The notes under the pieces are model-generated. The model worked only from the letters and a program-made list of their open reading frames with translations, ran no database searches and was not told where the DNA came from. The position numbers and the translations under genes are program-made. A DNA stretch of 64,000 bases, from assembly GCA_900291925.1 (NCBI GenBank), contig UWYS01000005.1, positions 434,001-498,000 on the forward strand. Direction: 5' to 3'. This DNA is from Thecaphora thlaspeos. Lineage: Eukaryota; Basidiomycota; Ustilaginomycetes; Urocystidales; Glomosporiaceae. Positions 1 through 10,600 of the stretch are shown in pieces. How positions within the stretch are numbered: position 1 is the stretch's first letter; every line of letters begins with the position of its first letter.

Positions 1-709
1 AGACGGCTGGCTTGCATGCCAAGCGAGCAATACAAACGTTGGAGGTCACTTCGGGCGGCCTGCCCCTGCCTGTAATTCGAGGGGGCTCGTGTTGCTCAGC
101 CTTGAAAGACCCTCGAAACCGTCACACTTTCTGGCTGGCCGAGCAGCGGGGGCGGCGCGGCGGCGGGTCGGACCCTCCCTCGGCCTCCCACCCTCACCGC
201 GCAAATCCACCACCACCTACTACCACCTACTACCACCTACCACCGAACGACCCTTCATCACCAAGCATCCGCAAATCGTCCTCCACCAGCACCATCTCCA
301 CCCTCCCCACACGCACCGTCGATCCCTCCGCATCCGCATCCTGGATATCCCGTAAACCCTGCGCAGCCTCTGCATTGCCATATCAGCAATACCCTTGCAG
401 ACACAAAACGCGCGAGGTCGCCCTCTTTCGCTCAATTCTACCCTCTTTCTCACTCTCTTTCAGTCACCAGAGCTCCGTCGCTAAACGCTGCGACCTATAC
501 CATCCGCTCGGCTCAGCCGAACCCAGACTCGTCTTCGCGCCCTCTCCCTCAGCACGCTCGCTCTCCCAGCATCTCCCGCAGCGTCCCGCCCGCAAGCCAA
601 AGCTAGGCCTGGATCCTGATCCAGACTTCCCCATCCCGTCGGCACCCGTCTTCCTCTCTCCAGTCTCTTATCTCTGACTCCGCCTTGGCCGCTGAACACT
701 GTCGTCAAG
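1..709. other. Upstream region of first gene, no gene seen
   Basis: Long open frames cross this stretch, but their translations are low-complexity Pro/Ser/Arg/His with no recognisable motif, which GC-rich sequence produces easily. From about 190 it holds CCA/CTA-rich direct repeats (CACCTACTAC units near 215-245) and long pyrimidine runs up to the start codon at 710. It is best read as the promoter and pyrimidine-rich 5' leader of the downstream membrane protein gene. Confidence 0.5.
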
Positions 710-1969
710 ATGAAGTCGGCCCGAACGCTGGCGCTCGCCGTGCTTCTCTCCTTGGCCGCAGCCAACGCATCACATCTCTCCACGCTCAACCACAGAGATG
801 CTCACCGCCTCGTTTCTCGACAAGGACTACTCGGCTTCGGCGACCTCAAAGACGATACTTCCAGCTCGCCTTCGTCATCCTCGTCATCCTCGTCGTCGTC
901 GTCCGGCCTCGACTCACAGTCGTCGCTGTCACAGGAGGCCGCCTCGGCCACCTCAGCCGCCGCCGCCAGCTTATCCTCTGCTGCCTCGGCCGCCTCGGCT
1001 TCGGCTTCACGCGCCGCTGCTGCCGCCTCGTCGTCCGCCGCTGCTACCACCTCGTCGTCCGCCGCTGCAGCAGCTACGAGCTCGATCGCAGCCGCAGCGA
1101 GCGAGTCCCGGTCGGCGGCGTCTGCCTCTGCCACGCAGGCGGCCGCCTCGGCAAGCGCTAGCACCGCGAGCGCCTCCAGTGCCAGCTCGGCCAGCGCGGC
1201 CGCAACGAGCAGCGCCCCCACGTCGTCGACCGTCTACCTCACCCAAACCGTCGTCGCGCCGACCCAGGCGACCTCCACGACCGATGCTTCGGCCGCCTTG
1301 CCGAGCGCGGACGCGTCGTCGGGCAGCTCGGGAGGCGTCAGCACGGGCCTCATTATCGGCATCAGCGTCGCCGGCGGTGTCGCGATCCTCACCGCGCTCA
1401 TCTTCCTCTACATGAGATTCGGAGGCAAGCGCTTCGATGGCCTCGACGACAACGACGTCGACATCAAGTGGCCCGAGCTCAAGCAAGACCCGGACTCGGC
1501 CGCGATGCAGCCCCTCCCCGCCCGACGCACTGGCGGCGCCGGCTTCGACATGGGCGACAACTCGGACAACGGTCACGACGGCGGTTATGGCTCGAGCCTA
1601 AAAGGGCGCGACTCGTTCACCGGCAGCACCACGGCACTGGCGGCGGCCGCCCCCGGCTACCCGGTCAACGACCCGCACTATGCCGGCAGCGCCGTCGGCA
1701 CGGACAACGGTTACCCGCAGCCACCGACGATGCAGCCAGGACAGTTCTACGACATGTACCCGCAGAACGGCGGCGGCGCCGCCGCCGATGCTCAGTCCTA
1801 CTACAACGATGCGGCGATGCAGCAGCAGTACTCGGACGCCCACCACGCGCCAGCTGGATACCCCAACAATGCCGGATACCCCGATGTCACCAAACCGTAC
1901 GGCCAGGATCCGTACGCACAGGCCCACGCGCACGTCAACATGCAGCAACAGAACTCTTTCCGCATGTGA
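710..1969 (+). CDS. Secreted Ser/Ala-rich single-pass membrane protein, Mid2/Wsc-like layout
   Basis: Single-exon frame of 419 residues. Residues 1-20 form a classic signal peptide (MKSARTLALAVLLSLAAANA). Residues about 45-175 are almost only Ser and Ala with some Thr, a typical heavily O-mannosylated rod. One strongly hydrophobic segment near residues 211-235 (GLIIGISVAGGVAILTALIF) is followed by Arg/Lys. The cytoplasmic tail of about 180 residues is rich in Gly, Tyr, Pro and Gln and starts with an acidic patch containing IKWPEL. This is the layout of fungal cell-wall stress sensors or mucin-like surface proteins, but no Cys-rich WSC domain is present, so a sensor role is inference. The ATG at 710 is chosen because it opens the signal peptide. 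Confidence 0.8.
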   Translation: MKSARTLALAVLLSLAAANASHLSTLNHRDAHRLVSRQGLLGFGDLKDDTSSSPSSSSSSSSSSSGLDSQSSLSQEAASATSAAAASLSSAASAASASASRAAAAASSSAAATTSSSAAAAATSSIAAAASESRSAASASATQAAASASASTASASSASSASAAATSSAPTSSTVYLTQTVVAPTQATSTTDASAALPSADASSGSSGGVSTGLIIGISVAGGVAILTALIFLYMRFGGKRFDGLDDNDVDIKWPELKQDPDSAAMQPLPARRTGGAGFDMGDNSDNGHDGGYGSSLKGRDSFTGSTTALAAAAPGYPVNDPHYAGSAVGTDNGYPQPPTMQPGQFYDMYPQNGGGAAADAQSYYNDAAMQQQYSDAHHAPAGYPNNAGYPDVTKPYGQDPYAQAHAHVNMQQQNSFRM

Positions 1970-2528
1970 GAGGTATGGGGACTGGGCGACGAGGCCGGTC
2001 TTCTCGCTCTCCTTCCCCGTCCTCTCACGTGTGTGTTCCGTACGCGCTGCCATCTCTCTCTGCTCGCTCGCCCGACTGCCCAGCGCAAGGACAGTCTTTC
2101 CGCCCTCTCCGCCCCCTTCCCTTGACCCTCTCGTTCGCTTCGACGTCGTGCCCCCCCCCCCCGCTCCCCCCTCACACCTCTCCCATCTCGCCCACGTCGG
2201 CTTTGGAGTGCCGTTTTTTTCTTTTCCCGATTGCGCCTGGCCCCACTCGCATTGGCCGCACTCGAAGCTCGAAGGAAAAGGGGGCCGGACTACGAGCAGG
2301 CTGAAGCGACAGCTTCCGCAGAGAAGCGTAGGGTAGAGTGGAGTAGAAGACGTACAGAATGACGGATGAACCGAGATGGATCAAACTGATAGAATGACAC
2401 GCAACGGTGGACCTAACTTTGCATGACCGTCCTCACTCTGATCTGGGCTCGTCTTTGCGTGTGCCTGTGCGGGTGCTTTGTGTGCGTGTTCTACATCTGT
2501 GCGTTGGTGGCGTAGAAATCGCCTCGTT
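1970..2528. other. Convergent intergenic region
   Basis: This lies between the stop codons of the membrane protein (plus) and UBP2 (minus). It holds a C-run near 2150-2162 and T-rich stretches. No coding signal or structured RNA is seen; it presumably contains the 3' UTRs of both genes. Confidence 0.5.
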
Positions 2529-5500
2529 TTACGAGACGTCCATCCTCGGCTCGGCCTCCGAGCTCTGCGCTTCGACGTCCATCTCCGTCGTTGTCGCTGT
2601 CGTTGCCGTCGTCGCTGCCGTTGTAGTCGTCGTCGTCGCCGCCGCCGCTACGGAAGGAGGAGAGGACGACAACCTCTGTTTCTTATTCTTCTGTTCTTCC
2701 TCTTCCTGCTGCTGCGGCTGTGTGTGGTGGTGGGCATCGATGATCCTCTGAACGGTATCGACGAGACCTATACTATCCTGCAGATCCTTCCTCACGTAAG
2801 TGACGAGGTAAGGTGTAGCTCCACTCGTATCCCTCAACACCTCCGCGGCGCTAACGGTGGATACTTGACTGTCGTTATATCTGAACCATGTCGATCCATT
2901 CGTCTCGGATGCTCCGCCAAGTTTGCGCTGATTCAGGAAGTAGTGCCCGTGTGAAGCTTCACCCCGATGCATAAAGACGGCCGCTAGACTGTATTCAGCC
3001 CTCGTTTCGTCCGACCATAGAGAGGTCATGGATGTCTTGAGTGAAGAGATGGTTCGTTCTGCCTCGCTTAGTTCCGAAACGAGAGAGGAGTGTTCCGTCT
3101 CGAGAAAGCTGAGGAGATCGGGCGTGATCAGCGTCGAAAGAGACGTGTTCTCGCTGGTGGTGGTAGTGGTGGTGGTGGTGTCCATCTGATGCGATGACGT
3201 GGCGAAACTGTCAATGCCCAACGCCATTTTTGCTTCGTGGAGCGGTGGAAGCTGGGCGAGGTCCTTGAGCACCTGCTCGGTCTGGACGAGACTCTGCGCG
3301 ACCGTTTTCCTCCCCATCGGCTTCAATTCGGCCAGTCTCGCCCTCAACGCTCCGATCGTCCGCCTCGCCTCGCGTGTCTTGCGTCGCTTCTCGAGGCGAA
3401 CCTGATCAGCTGGATCGGCCGGGTCGAAATCGAGATATCGGTCCATGTAGAGCGTCTCGTACATGGCCAGGTGGGCCTGCGACTTGAACGCGCGCATCGT
3501 CTCGCGGTCGTACTGGACGCGCTGCAGCTGGATCTGCAGCAGCGGCGGCGGCTCCAGCAGTGTCACGGTGCGCCGCACCGGCTTGCCCTCGGAGCCAATC
3601 AGCGTCTCTTCGTCAAAGAAGCCGTCCAGGCCGTCGTACAGATCGCGCCCCTCTTCGACGACGTCGACCGGGAGGATCTTGAAGACTTCTTTCTTCGTGT
3701 GGATGCTCGGCCGCGGCCCCTTGGTCGCATCCTGGTCGACCAGCTCGAGCTGCTGGCACGTCTTGCCGAGGAAGAGCTTTGAGAGCAGGTCTTCTGACGC
3801 AGCGGTCAAGCTGTTTACGGGCAGCGCTGCCGACTCCGTCGCGTCCAGGTCCATTTGATCGCTATGGGCAGCCTCCTCGGCGTCGCCGTCGTTGGCATCG
3901 TTTTTCGAATCGACGCTGTCGCCGCTCTGGCTGGCGGCGGCCAGGGCGATCTCGAGCTGGAACAGACAGTTGTCCAGGCACTCGCTGACGTCCTGCTGGG
4001 CGCCAAGCTGCATCAGCGAGTTTTGTCGTGCTGGTGGGGGCACCGCCGCGGCCGTGCCGTTGTCGCTGATGATGTTGTCTGGCGCCGAGGTCGGGTCCTC
4101 AGGCACAGCGGCCGGAATTGTTGTGCGCCTGGGTCGTTGTGGAAGAGGTGGTACGGTCAGGGTAGCTGCCCTGCTGGCGGGAAGAGGGATGTCTGAAGGC
4201 GTCACCAATGCCGCGTCCACTGGAGAGGAGGCATCCATCGTGACGGCCCTGCTAGGCGGCAGGGGGACGTTTGCTGCATTTGCAGTGTTCGACGACGCGG
4301 TGGCCGAAGCTGTCGATGCAGGCTCGACGGGGGCGGCACCGGACGGCGGCGCCGTCACCTGAGTGATATCAGACTGGTCCATTGATTCTGCCTCGGACTT
4401 GTCGCCGTGCGTCAGCCCTTCCTCAGCGACGGCCGACAGCGCCATCTTCTCTTGACTGGGCGAGATCGACGTCGGCTCATCGTGCAGGACAGCCTGCTTC
4501 GGGTCCGCTTTCGGGGTCGTTGCGGTGCCAACCGCATCCTCTACCCCGGCCACGTCCTCTTCGGCCCTCGATGAGACCAGCGCAAGGTAGGCAAGCTCGC
4601 GCTTCGGCGTGACGGCGAGATCTGGCGTGTGGATCAGCTGATGGAAGAGCTCGGCCAGATGCATCACGAAGCGTGTCGACCTCTCAATCTCGCGGGCCGA
4701 GACCTTCCTCCCACCGACCCGCCGGCTGCGGCTGGCTGTGCCGGTCTGCTTCGATCCCTTTTGCTGCTGCTGCTGGGCGGCCAGCTGGAAGATGCGCTCA
4801 CGGATCTCACGGATGGTGAAAAAGTACTGGAGCACCGAGTTGAGATAGCAGGTGTTGCCAATGTTGTTGATGCCGGCCGGGCGGTTCTCGGACGGCATCT
4901 GCTGCCACCCGTCGTCGGCCGCGCTGTCGTCAGGCTTCTTGCCCGTCTTGACGAATTCGCGGAGGAAGTCGCTTTTGCGGTCCTCGGCCACACTGTGGAA
5001 GGCGTCGCGCAGCATCTCGGTCTTGCCGGGCGCGTCGGCTACGCGGATATGGTGGACGACCAGCACGGTCGAGTCGTCAATGTCCCTGCTGAGTTCGAGG
5101 AGCGCGTAGGCCTGCTCGACGTCCATCTCGAACTGTGCTTCATAGGCCTGCTGCAGCGTCTGCGGCCGGCCCTGCGACAGCGAGATGACGCGAAGCGCTT
5201 CCTTGGCGCCGTGGTAGTCGGAGGCGTCACCCTTGGAGACGGCTTCGTGCAGGCGTGCGCGGTACGAATCAACGATGAAATCGTGCGGAATCTGGCCCCT
5301 TAGGACGGCGCCACCGAGCTCCCTCTCGCTCAGCTGGAGCTGCTCGTAGGCCTTGTCGAGATCACGCGTCGTGAAGCGGCCGTTGCTCTTTTCCCAGGCC
5401 AAAAGCTCCTTGAGTAGCTGCGAGTCCTGCCGCTGGGTCGACTGAATCGTCTCGACGCACGACAGTAGCATACCGCCCTGATCAGGGCTGATCTCGAGCT

Positions 5501-7077
5501 TGACCAGGTAGGCAAACTTGACAAGATTGTCGGGGCTGTTGGCGGGGACGCCGAGAAACTCGAAGGCCTGCCTGTTGGCATTGGTGGCCTGGCCGTATCG
5601 ATGATCGACTGTGGTGGACAGGAGGGGATGATGAAGAGTGGGTCCCAGTCAGTCGAGCGCCGCATTGTCAGTACGATCAGTTCCTCCGGCCTATTCCCTG
5701 TCGCTCACCCTGATCGCTGCGGTAATCGAGAAGCGTCAACAGGCTTGGTTTGGCATCTCGGCTCAAGATCTTGGTCACAATGGCGCCGGCCGGGTTGGGT
5801 TGAGACAGCAGAGACGACGCGGGGCTCTCACGCTGCAGCTGGGCCGTCTCGTGGTCAAGCCAGAGCTGTAACTCGATCCAAGTGCGCAGCAGCCTTCTCA
5901 GCGCATCTGAGCCCGACGCGTCAGCGGTGCCGACGATTGGCTTGATCGCCATGCGCCCGTCTGCCGGCATGACCTCGACGGGCCAACCGAGCTGCGCAAA
6001 GATCTCGCGGACAACGTCGTCGTAGACGAGCTTCTGGGTGATGGTGGCGCCGTGCGTGACGATGAGGCGCCGGTTGCCGTGGGCCGCGTTGCCGACGATT
6101 CGGACGAGCACCCGCAGCGCGCGGACGAAGGTCTCGCGCGGCGTTATTCCAATGGCAGGGTTGCTCTCGCGGTTTTCCCTGAAGCGGTTGAGCAGCTGCC
6201 GATCGATCACGGTGGTGATAGTGTCCGGCGGGGTGGAGAGGATGCGGCAGCCGGTGATCCAGCACTTGTGGCTGCTAAACTCCTCGACAGCCTCCGCCGT
6301 GCTTTCGCCGCCGCTGCATGGGATGGATGAGAGCTGCTCCGCCGCCGGAATAGTGGTGGGCACGGTCTCGTAGACGCGGACGGAACCTGTAGCAAGGCCA
6401 CACGCTTCAAAGATGGCATCGAACCGGGCCACCTGGTCGTCGAGCAGCGGTCTCTTGCAGATCCTCGACTGATCTGCCACGACACGCCACTCGAGCGTCT
6501 CGGGGACGAACACGGCGTCGGTATGCGGCTTCGAGGCGAGGAAATCGTTGACCGAGGGGACAGAGACCGAGTCGATGCTGACAGACGCGGCGGAAGGCGG
6601 AGGCTGCGCGCCCGTGGTGCTGGTGGCTGACGACGACGGGTTGGTCAGAGAGACTGCCTCAGGCGCAGCTGCAGCGGGCAGTGGCGCCTGCTCTAGTGCG
6701 ACTTCGAGCAGTGCAAAGTTGGGATTGTAGATTAGGCCCGCTTCGAGGAGTGCGCCGGGGAGATTGAGCGGATAGGTGCCGAGAGGCGTCATCTTTCTCT
6801 GCATGCGCGGTCGGCCGCCGACGAACGGCGTTCCCAGAGAGTTGGGCGAAGAATAGGCCGGAGGCACATCGGCGCCACTCCCGCCAGGTGGAGCGCTCGA
6901 CGCCGGTGGGGGGATGTGATTGTTGTTATCGTCCAGGCGGATCTCGACGGGGGCCTCATCCTGCAGGAGCAGCACGGGCGGGTTGGTGATGCTGTCGGCT
7001 ATGAGTGGTTCGTAACTGCCCGACGAGCCGCCACCATCGGCGGCTGATGCAGCATTGCGGTCCCTCTGTACGCCCAT
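2529..7077 (-). CDS. UBP2: Ubiquitin carboxyl-terminal hydrolase, UBP2 type (two exons)
   Basis: Peptidase C19 deubiquitinase; yeast Ubp2 trims K63-linked chains with the Rsp5/Rup1 system. Exons are 7077-5709 and 5608-2529. The 99-base intron has a GTGAGC donor, CTGAC branch sites and an ACCACAG acceptor, and removes the in-frame stops that separate the two long frames. The product is about 1482 residues. The Cys box GNTCYLNSVLQYF is near residue 710 and the His box SHGHYFLN with downstream WFRYND near residue 1340. A Glu-, Ser- and Pro-rich insert splits the catalytic domain, as is usual in this family. The N-terminal 456 residues carry the family's non-catalytic region. The ATG at 7077 is preferred because the 135 upstream in-frame codons translate to leader-like Ser/Phe/Arg repeats. 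The C-terminus ends in Thr/Ala repeats. Confidence 0.85.
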
Positions 7078-7638
7078 GATGGTCGCCGAGAGTCGGAACC
7101 GGGCAGTGCGCCTACTCGCGGAACTAGAAGCAGGTGAAGGCGTAGGGGGTAGGGACGAATGCGGAGCTGTGCGTGCAAAGTGACCGGCTGGAGAGAGCGG
7201 GAGAGAGAAAGCGGAAAAGAAGGAGAAAGATAAGGATGAGGAGAAGGAGAAGGACGAGAACGAGAACGAGGCCAAAAAGGCGGCGCGGCCCTCGAAGAAA
7301 GTGGAGGAAAGCACAAGAAAGCGGGGGGGCCCCTCGTTCGCCCGATCTCGTCCCTCGGCTGTGCGCGCCCTCCGCCGCCGCCCGATCACGCAATGTGGGG
7401 CGAGCAAAGGCAAACAAACGGGCTTGGGCCACCCCAAAGCGTCCTTGATTCCTTCCTCTCTGCCCACCCCACCCCACCCCATCGCACTTCACCACTCCAT
7501 CTCCCCTTGGACCGCCACCGCCAACGTCGACCATCGAACATCGACCACCGATCACCGACCACAACAGAGGCACCCCGTAGCACAGGCACATCATCCCCTC
7601 TCATCGCCCTTCGTGCGTCACTGCGACCCCCCGGCAGG
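7078..7638. promoter_or_regulatory. Shared divergent promoter region UBP2/LAA1
   Basis: 561 bases separate the two start codons. About 7190-7310 is nearly pure purine on the plus strand (GAGA, GGAGAAGG units). The half next to LAA1 is rich in CACC/CATC. No TATA box was found. Both genes must be driven from here. Confidence 0.55.
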
Positions 7639-10600
7639 ATGGCGTCCACCTCCGAGGCTTACGACCAGGACGAGCTCCTCAGCGACCTCGCTCTGGACGA
7701 CGTCAAGCTCGCAGCAGCCACCTCATCCGACCAAGGTCACGTCTTCCTACTCCAGTGGCTTTCGCGTGCAGAGCAGGCGCTCAAACTCGTCGGAACAGAG
7801 GCGCTACAGGCGGCCCGTCCATCGCTCGAGGCCGCTCTCCTCAGGCTCGCATACTGCTCGCTGCCCCGCGCCGATACCTCCATCATCGCTCCGTCTTCCA
7901 CAGCCAGCTCCGGTGCTGTGACCAGCAGCAGTGGCGTGCCCAAGCCAGGCCGCGCCACACGCCAGCTGCTGGCTCGATGCTTCGCCACCCTGTACACCCG
8001 CATCGACTCCCGCACCCTGTTCGACACCATGCAAAGCCTCATGCAGCTCGCAGGTGAAGAGGCAAAGGGCAAGGTCGCAGAGCGAGAGGTGCGCGTCTCG
8101 GCTCTCTTCATCGTCGGTGAAGTCTTCGGCTCCCTCGGGCACCAGGTCATGTCGCTCTTCGCCGACCTCACCGCCCTCTGCCAGAGACTAGTCAAGGCGT
8201 CGGCCAACCCCGTCATTCTCCGCTATCATGCTTTGCTCGCGCTCAACAAGGCGCTCATCGTCGGAGGCAAGAGCCTCGGCGACCAGCCGGGTAGGGATTT
8301 GCTCAAGCTGCTCAGACAGGGCTTGGCCGATCGCGCCGGCGCCGTTGTGCGAGGGTGTGCCGACTGTCTCCTCTCCCTCTCCCGCCAGACGCCCTTGATC
8401 TCGACACGCGGCGAGATTGAGGCCATACTGACGGCCTCAGTGAGGGCGATAGAGCAGGCAGACTTTGTCACGAAGCGGGCAGTGTCGCGCATGGCGGCGG
8501 GCCTCCTTGCATTGACGCAGGCCGAGAACTTGGCGCCAGCCCCGCCGGCGTTCAAGAAGGCGAAGAAGAAGAAGGACGGCGCGGCCGGCCCGGACTCTGA
8601 TGACGACGATGACACGCAACCTCCACCAGTCTCGGCTGCCGGCGGACCTGGCAGAACGATGCTCTCGGTCGTCGGCATGCTCGAGCAGCTCTCGATGCCG
8701 TTCCTTCGCACGAGCACCAATCGTCGCACGCGAGCCGCCATCCTGGACATCTACGCCACGCTCTTCGAGATCCTGGGACCGCAGTGGGTCGCTTCCAACT
8801 ACGCCATTGTCCTCGACCACCTGATGGACCACCTCATCAACCACTCGCGCGGTGCTGTCGCCAACAGCGCCGAGACGCTGAGCATACGCACCGGCGTCGG
8901 CCTTATCCTGCGCAAGCTCGTGGGCGAACGGATGTTGGGCGAGCAAGCCCAGGTCTCGGCCATTCAGGCCATTTGCCAAAAGTACCTCCACAAGTGGCCC
9001 TCGGTCATGCCTGAGCAGCAGCCGCCTTCGAAGGAGACGTTGGTGCTTGGCCTTAACGAAATCTCGGGCTTCCTCGTACAACTCGGCAGCTCGCCCCCGC
9101 AAGTGCAGGATGCCCTCTACGACCCGCTGATGCGCTGCCTCGGCCACCCGAGCCACTCGGTCCAGGTTAGCGCGGCCTGGTGCCTGCGCACGCTCTGCGA
9201 CGTGTCGCCCGGGCTGCTGTCTTCGACCATCTCGGCCGTGCTCGAGCTGCTCAACCGCGATCTCACCACATTAGCCAACGGGGGCGGGGCTTCGGGTGTC
9301 AGCCATGTCGCCAAGCGCGCCTACGGACACAGCCGCGCCCTGGCATCGCTGATCAACGTCGTCTCCCGTCGGCCGCTCTACACGTCGTTCGCCGTCAGCG
9401 CCAAGGTGCTGTCGTTGGCGATCCAGCTGCTCAAGAACAGCGGCAATCATGAGCTTTCGGTCTCGGCGGTCGAGATCGGCGTCGCGTGGACGCTGGTGGG
9501 AGCGCTGATGTCGCTCGGCCCCAACTTCGTCCGCCTCCACCTGCCGCAGCTCCTCGTTCTGTGGCGCAACGCGCTCCCCAAGCCAACGACCAAAGATACG
9601 GCCGCCGGCCCTTCGATTCGCTCTGACGGCGAGTGGGGCTTCCTCCTCCACGTCCGAGAGTGCACGCTCGGCGCGCTGCTCTCGTTCCTGCTCCACAACG
9701 GGAGCACGCTGATCACTCTCGACACCGCGCGGCGCATCGTCGCTCTACTCAGCAACACGCTGACCTTTGTCAACGGCTTCTCCGGTCAGCACACGCACCT
9801 CCTTCAGGAGCAGAGCCCGGGCGTCGATCGAAGCTCGCTGTCGCTGCTGGACCGCGAGCACCTGCTCCGCCGCAGGTTGTTCCAGTGCCTCGCCGTCTTG
9901 GCCGCTAACCCGGCCATGGAGCCAATGCAGGCTGGCCTGGTCTCGGTGGCCGTCCAGGCCTTCGCCGAGCCCGACCGATACATCGGCAGCGCCGCGCAGG
10001 CGGCCATTGCAACGAGCGCTGGCAACTTCACCGGGATCTGGACCGCCATTGATGGCTACGCTTTCGGCGTGACCAGCCTGCAAAGGGACGCCGAGACGTT
10101 CGTATCACACCCGATCGGCTCGCTCGAAGCGACAAAGGCTCCGGCAAACGACCACTGGCTCAACCGCGACTCAATCGAGGTGCTGCTCGATGCTTTGCAG
10201 CGGAGGCCGGTCCTCGGAGCGGCCGAGCACGACGTCCTGATGCTGTACGCCGGCACCTCGACGGTACCCGGCCACATCGCTGACTCGGCCCTCCTCTCGC
10301 CGCCTCCTGCGACGGGCGTCGTTGACTCTGCCATCGAGCTGTTTGCAGCCCTCCTGCCGTACCAGGACCGCGATGTGCAAACCGCAGCCCTCGAGACGCT
10401 CCTCGCGCACAGCCGCAGCGCCAAGCTGGACCGCAATCCGGGCCGCAAGCAGGCGATCCAGATGAACGCGATGGTGGCGATGCTAGGCTCGCTGCGTGTC
10501 GCGATGCAAGGGGCCATCGGAGCGACGGGCAAGCGTCCCGCCGGTTTCAACAATGAGCGCCTTAGCTCGGCGATGCGAGACCTCGTCCAGGACGCACTGC

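Noticed and set aside
12..677. Open frame of 221 codons at the window start
   Set aside because: Translation is motif-free Pro/Ser/Arg sequence with triplet-repeat origin and ends just before the signal-peptide gene; it looks like leader.
7078..7482. N-terminal extension of UBP2 to the ATG at 7482
   Set aside because: It consists of Ser/Phe repeats read from the purine tract of the shared promoter, so a start at 7077 is preferred.
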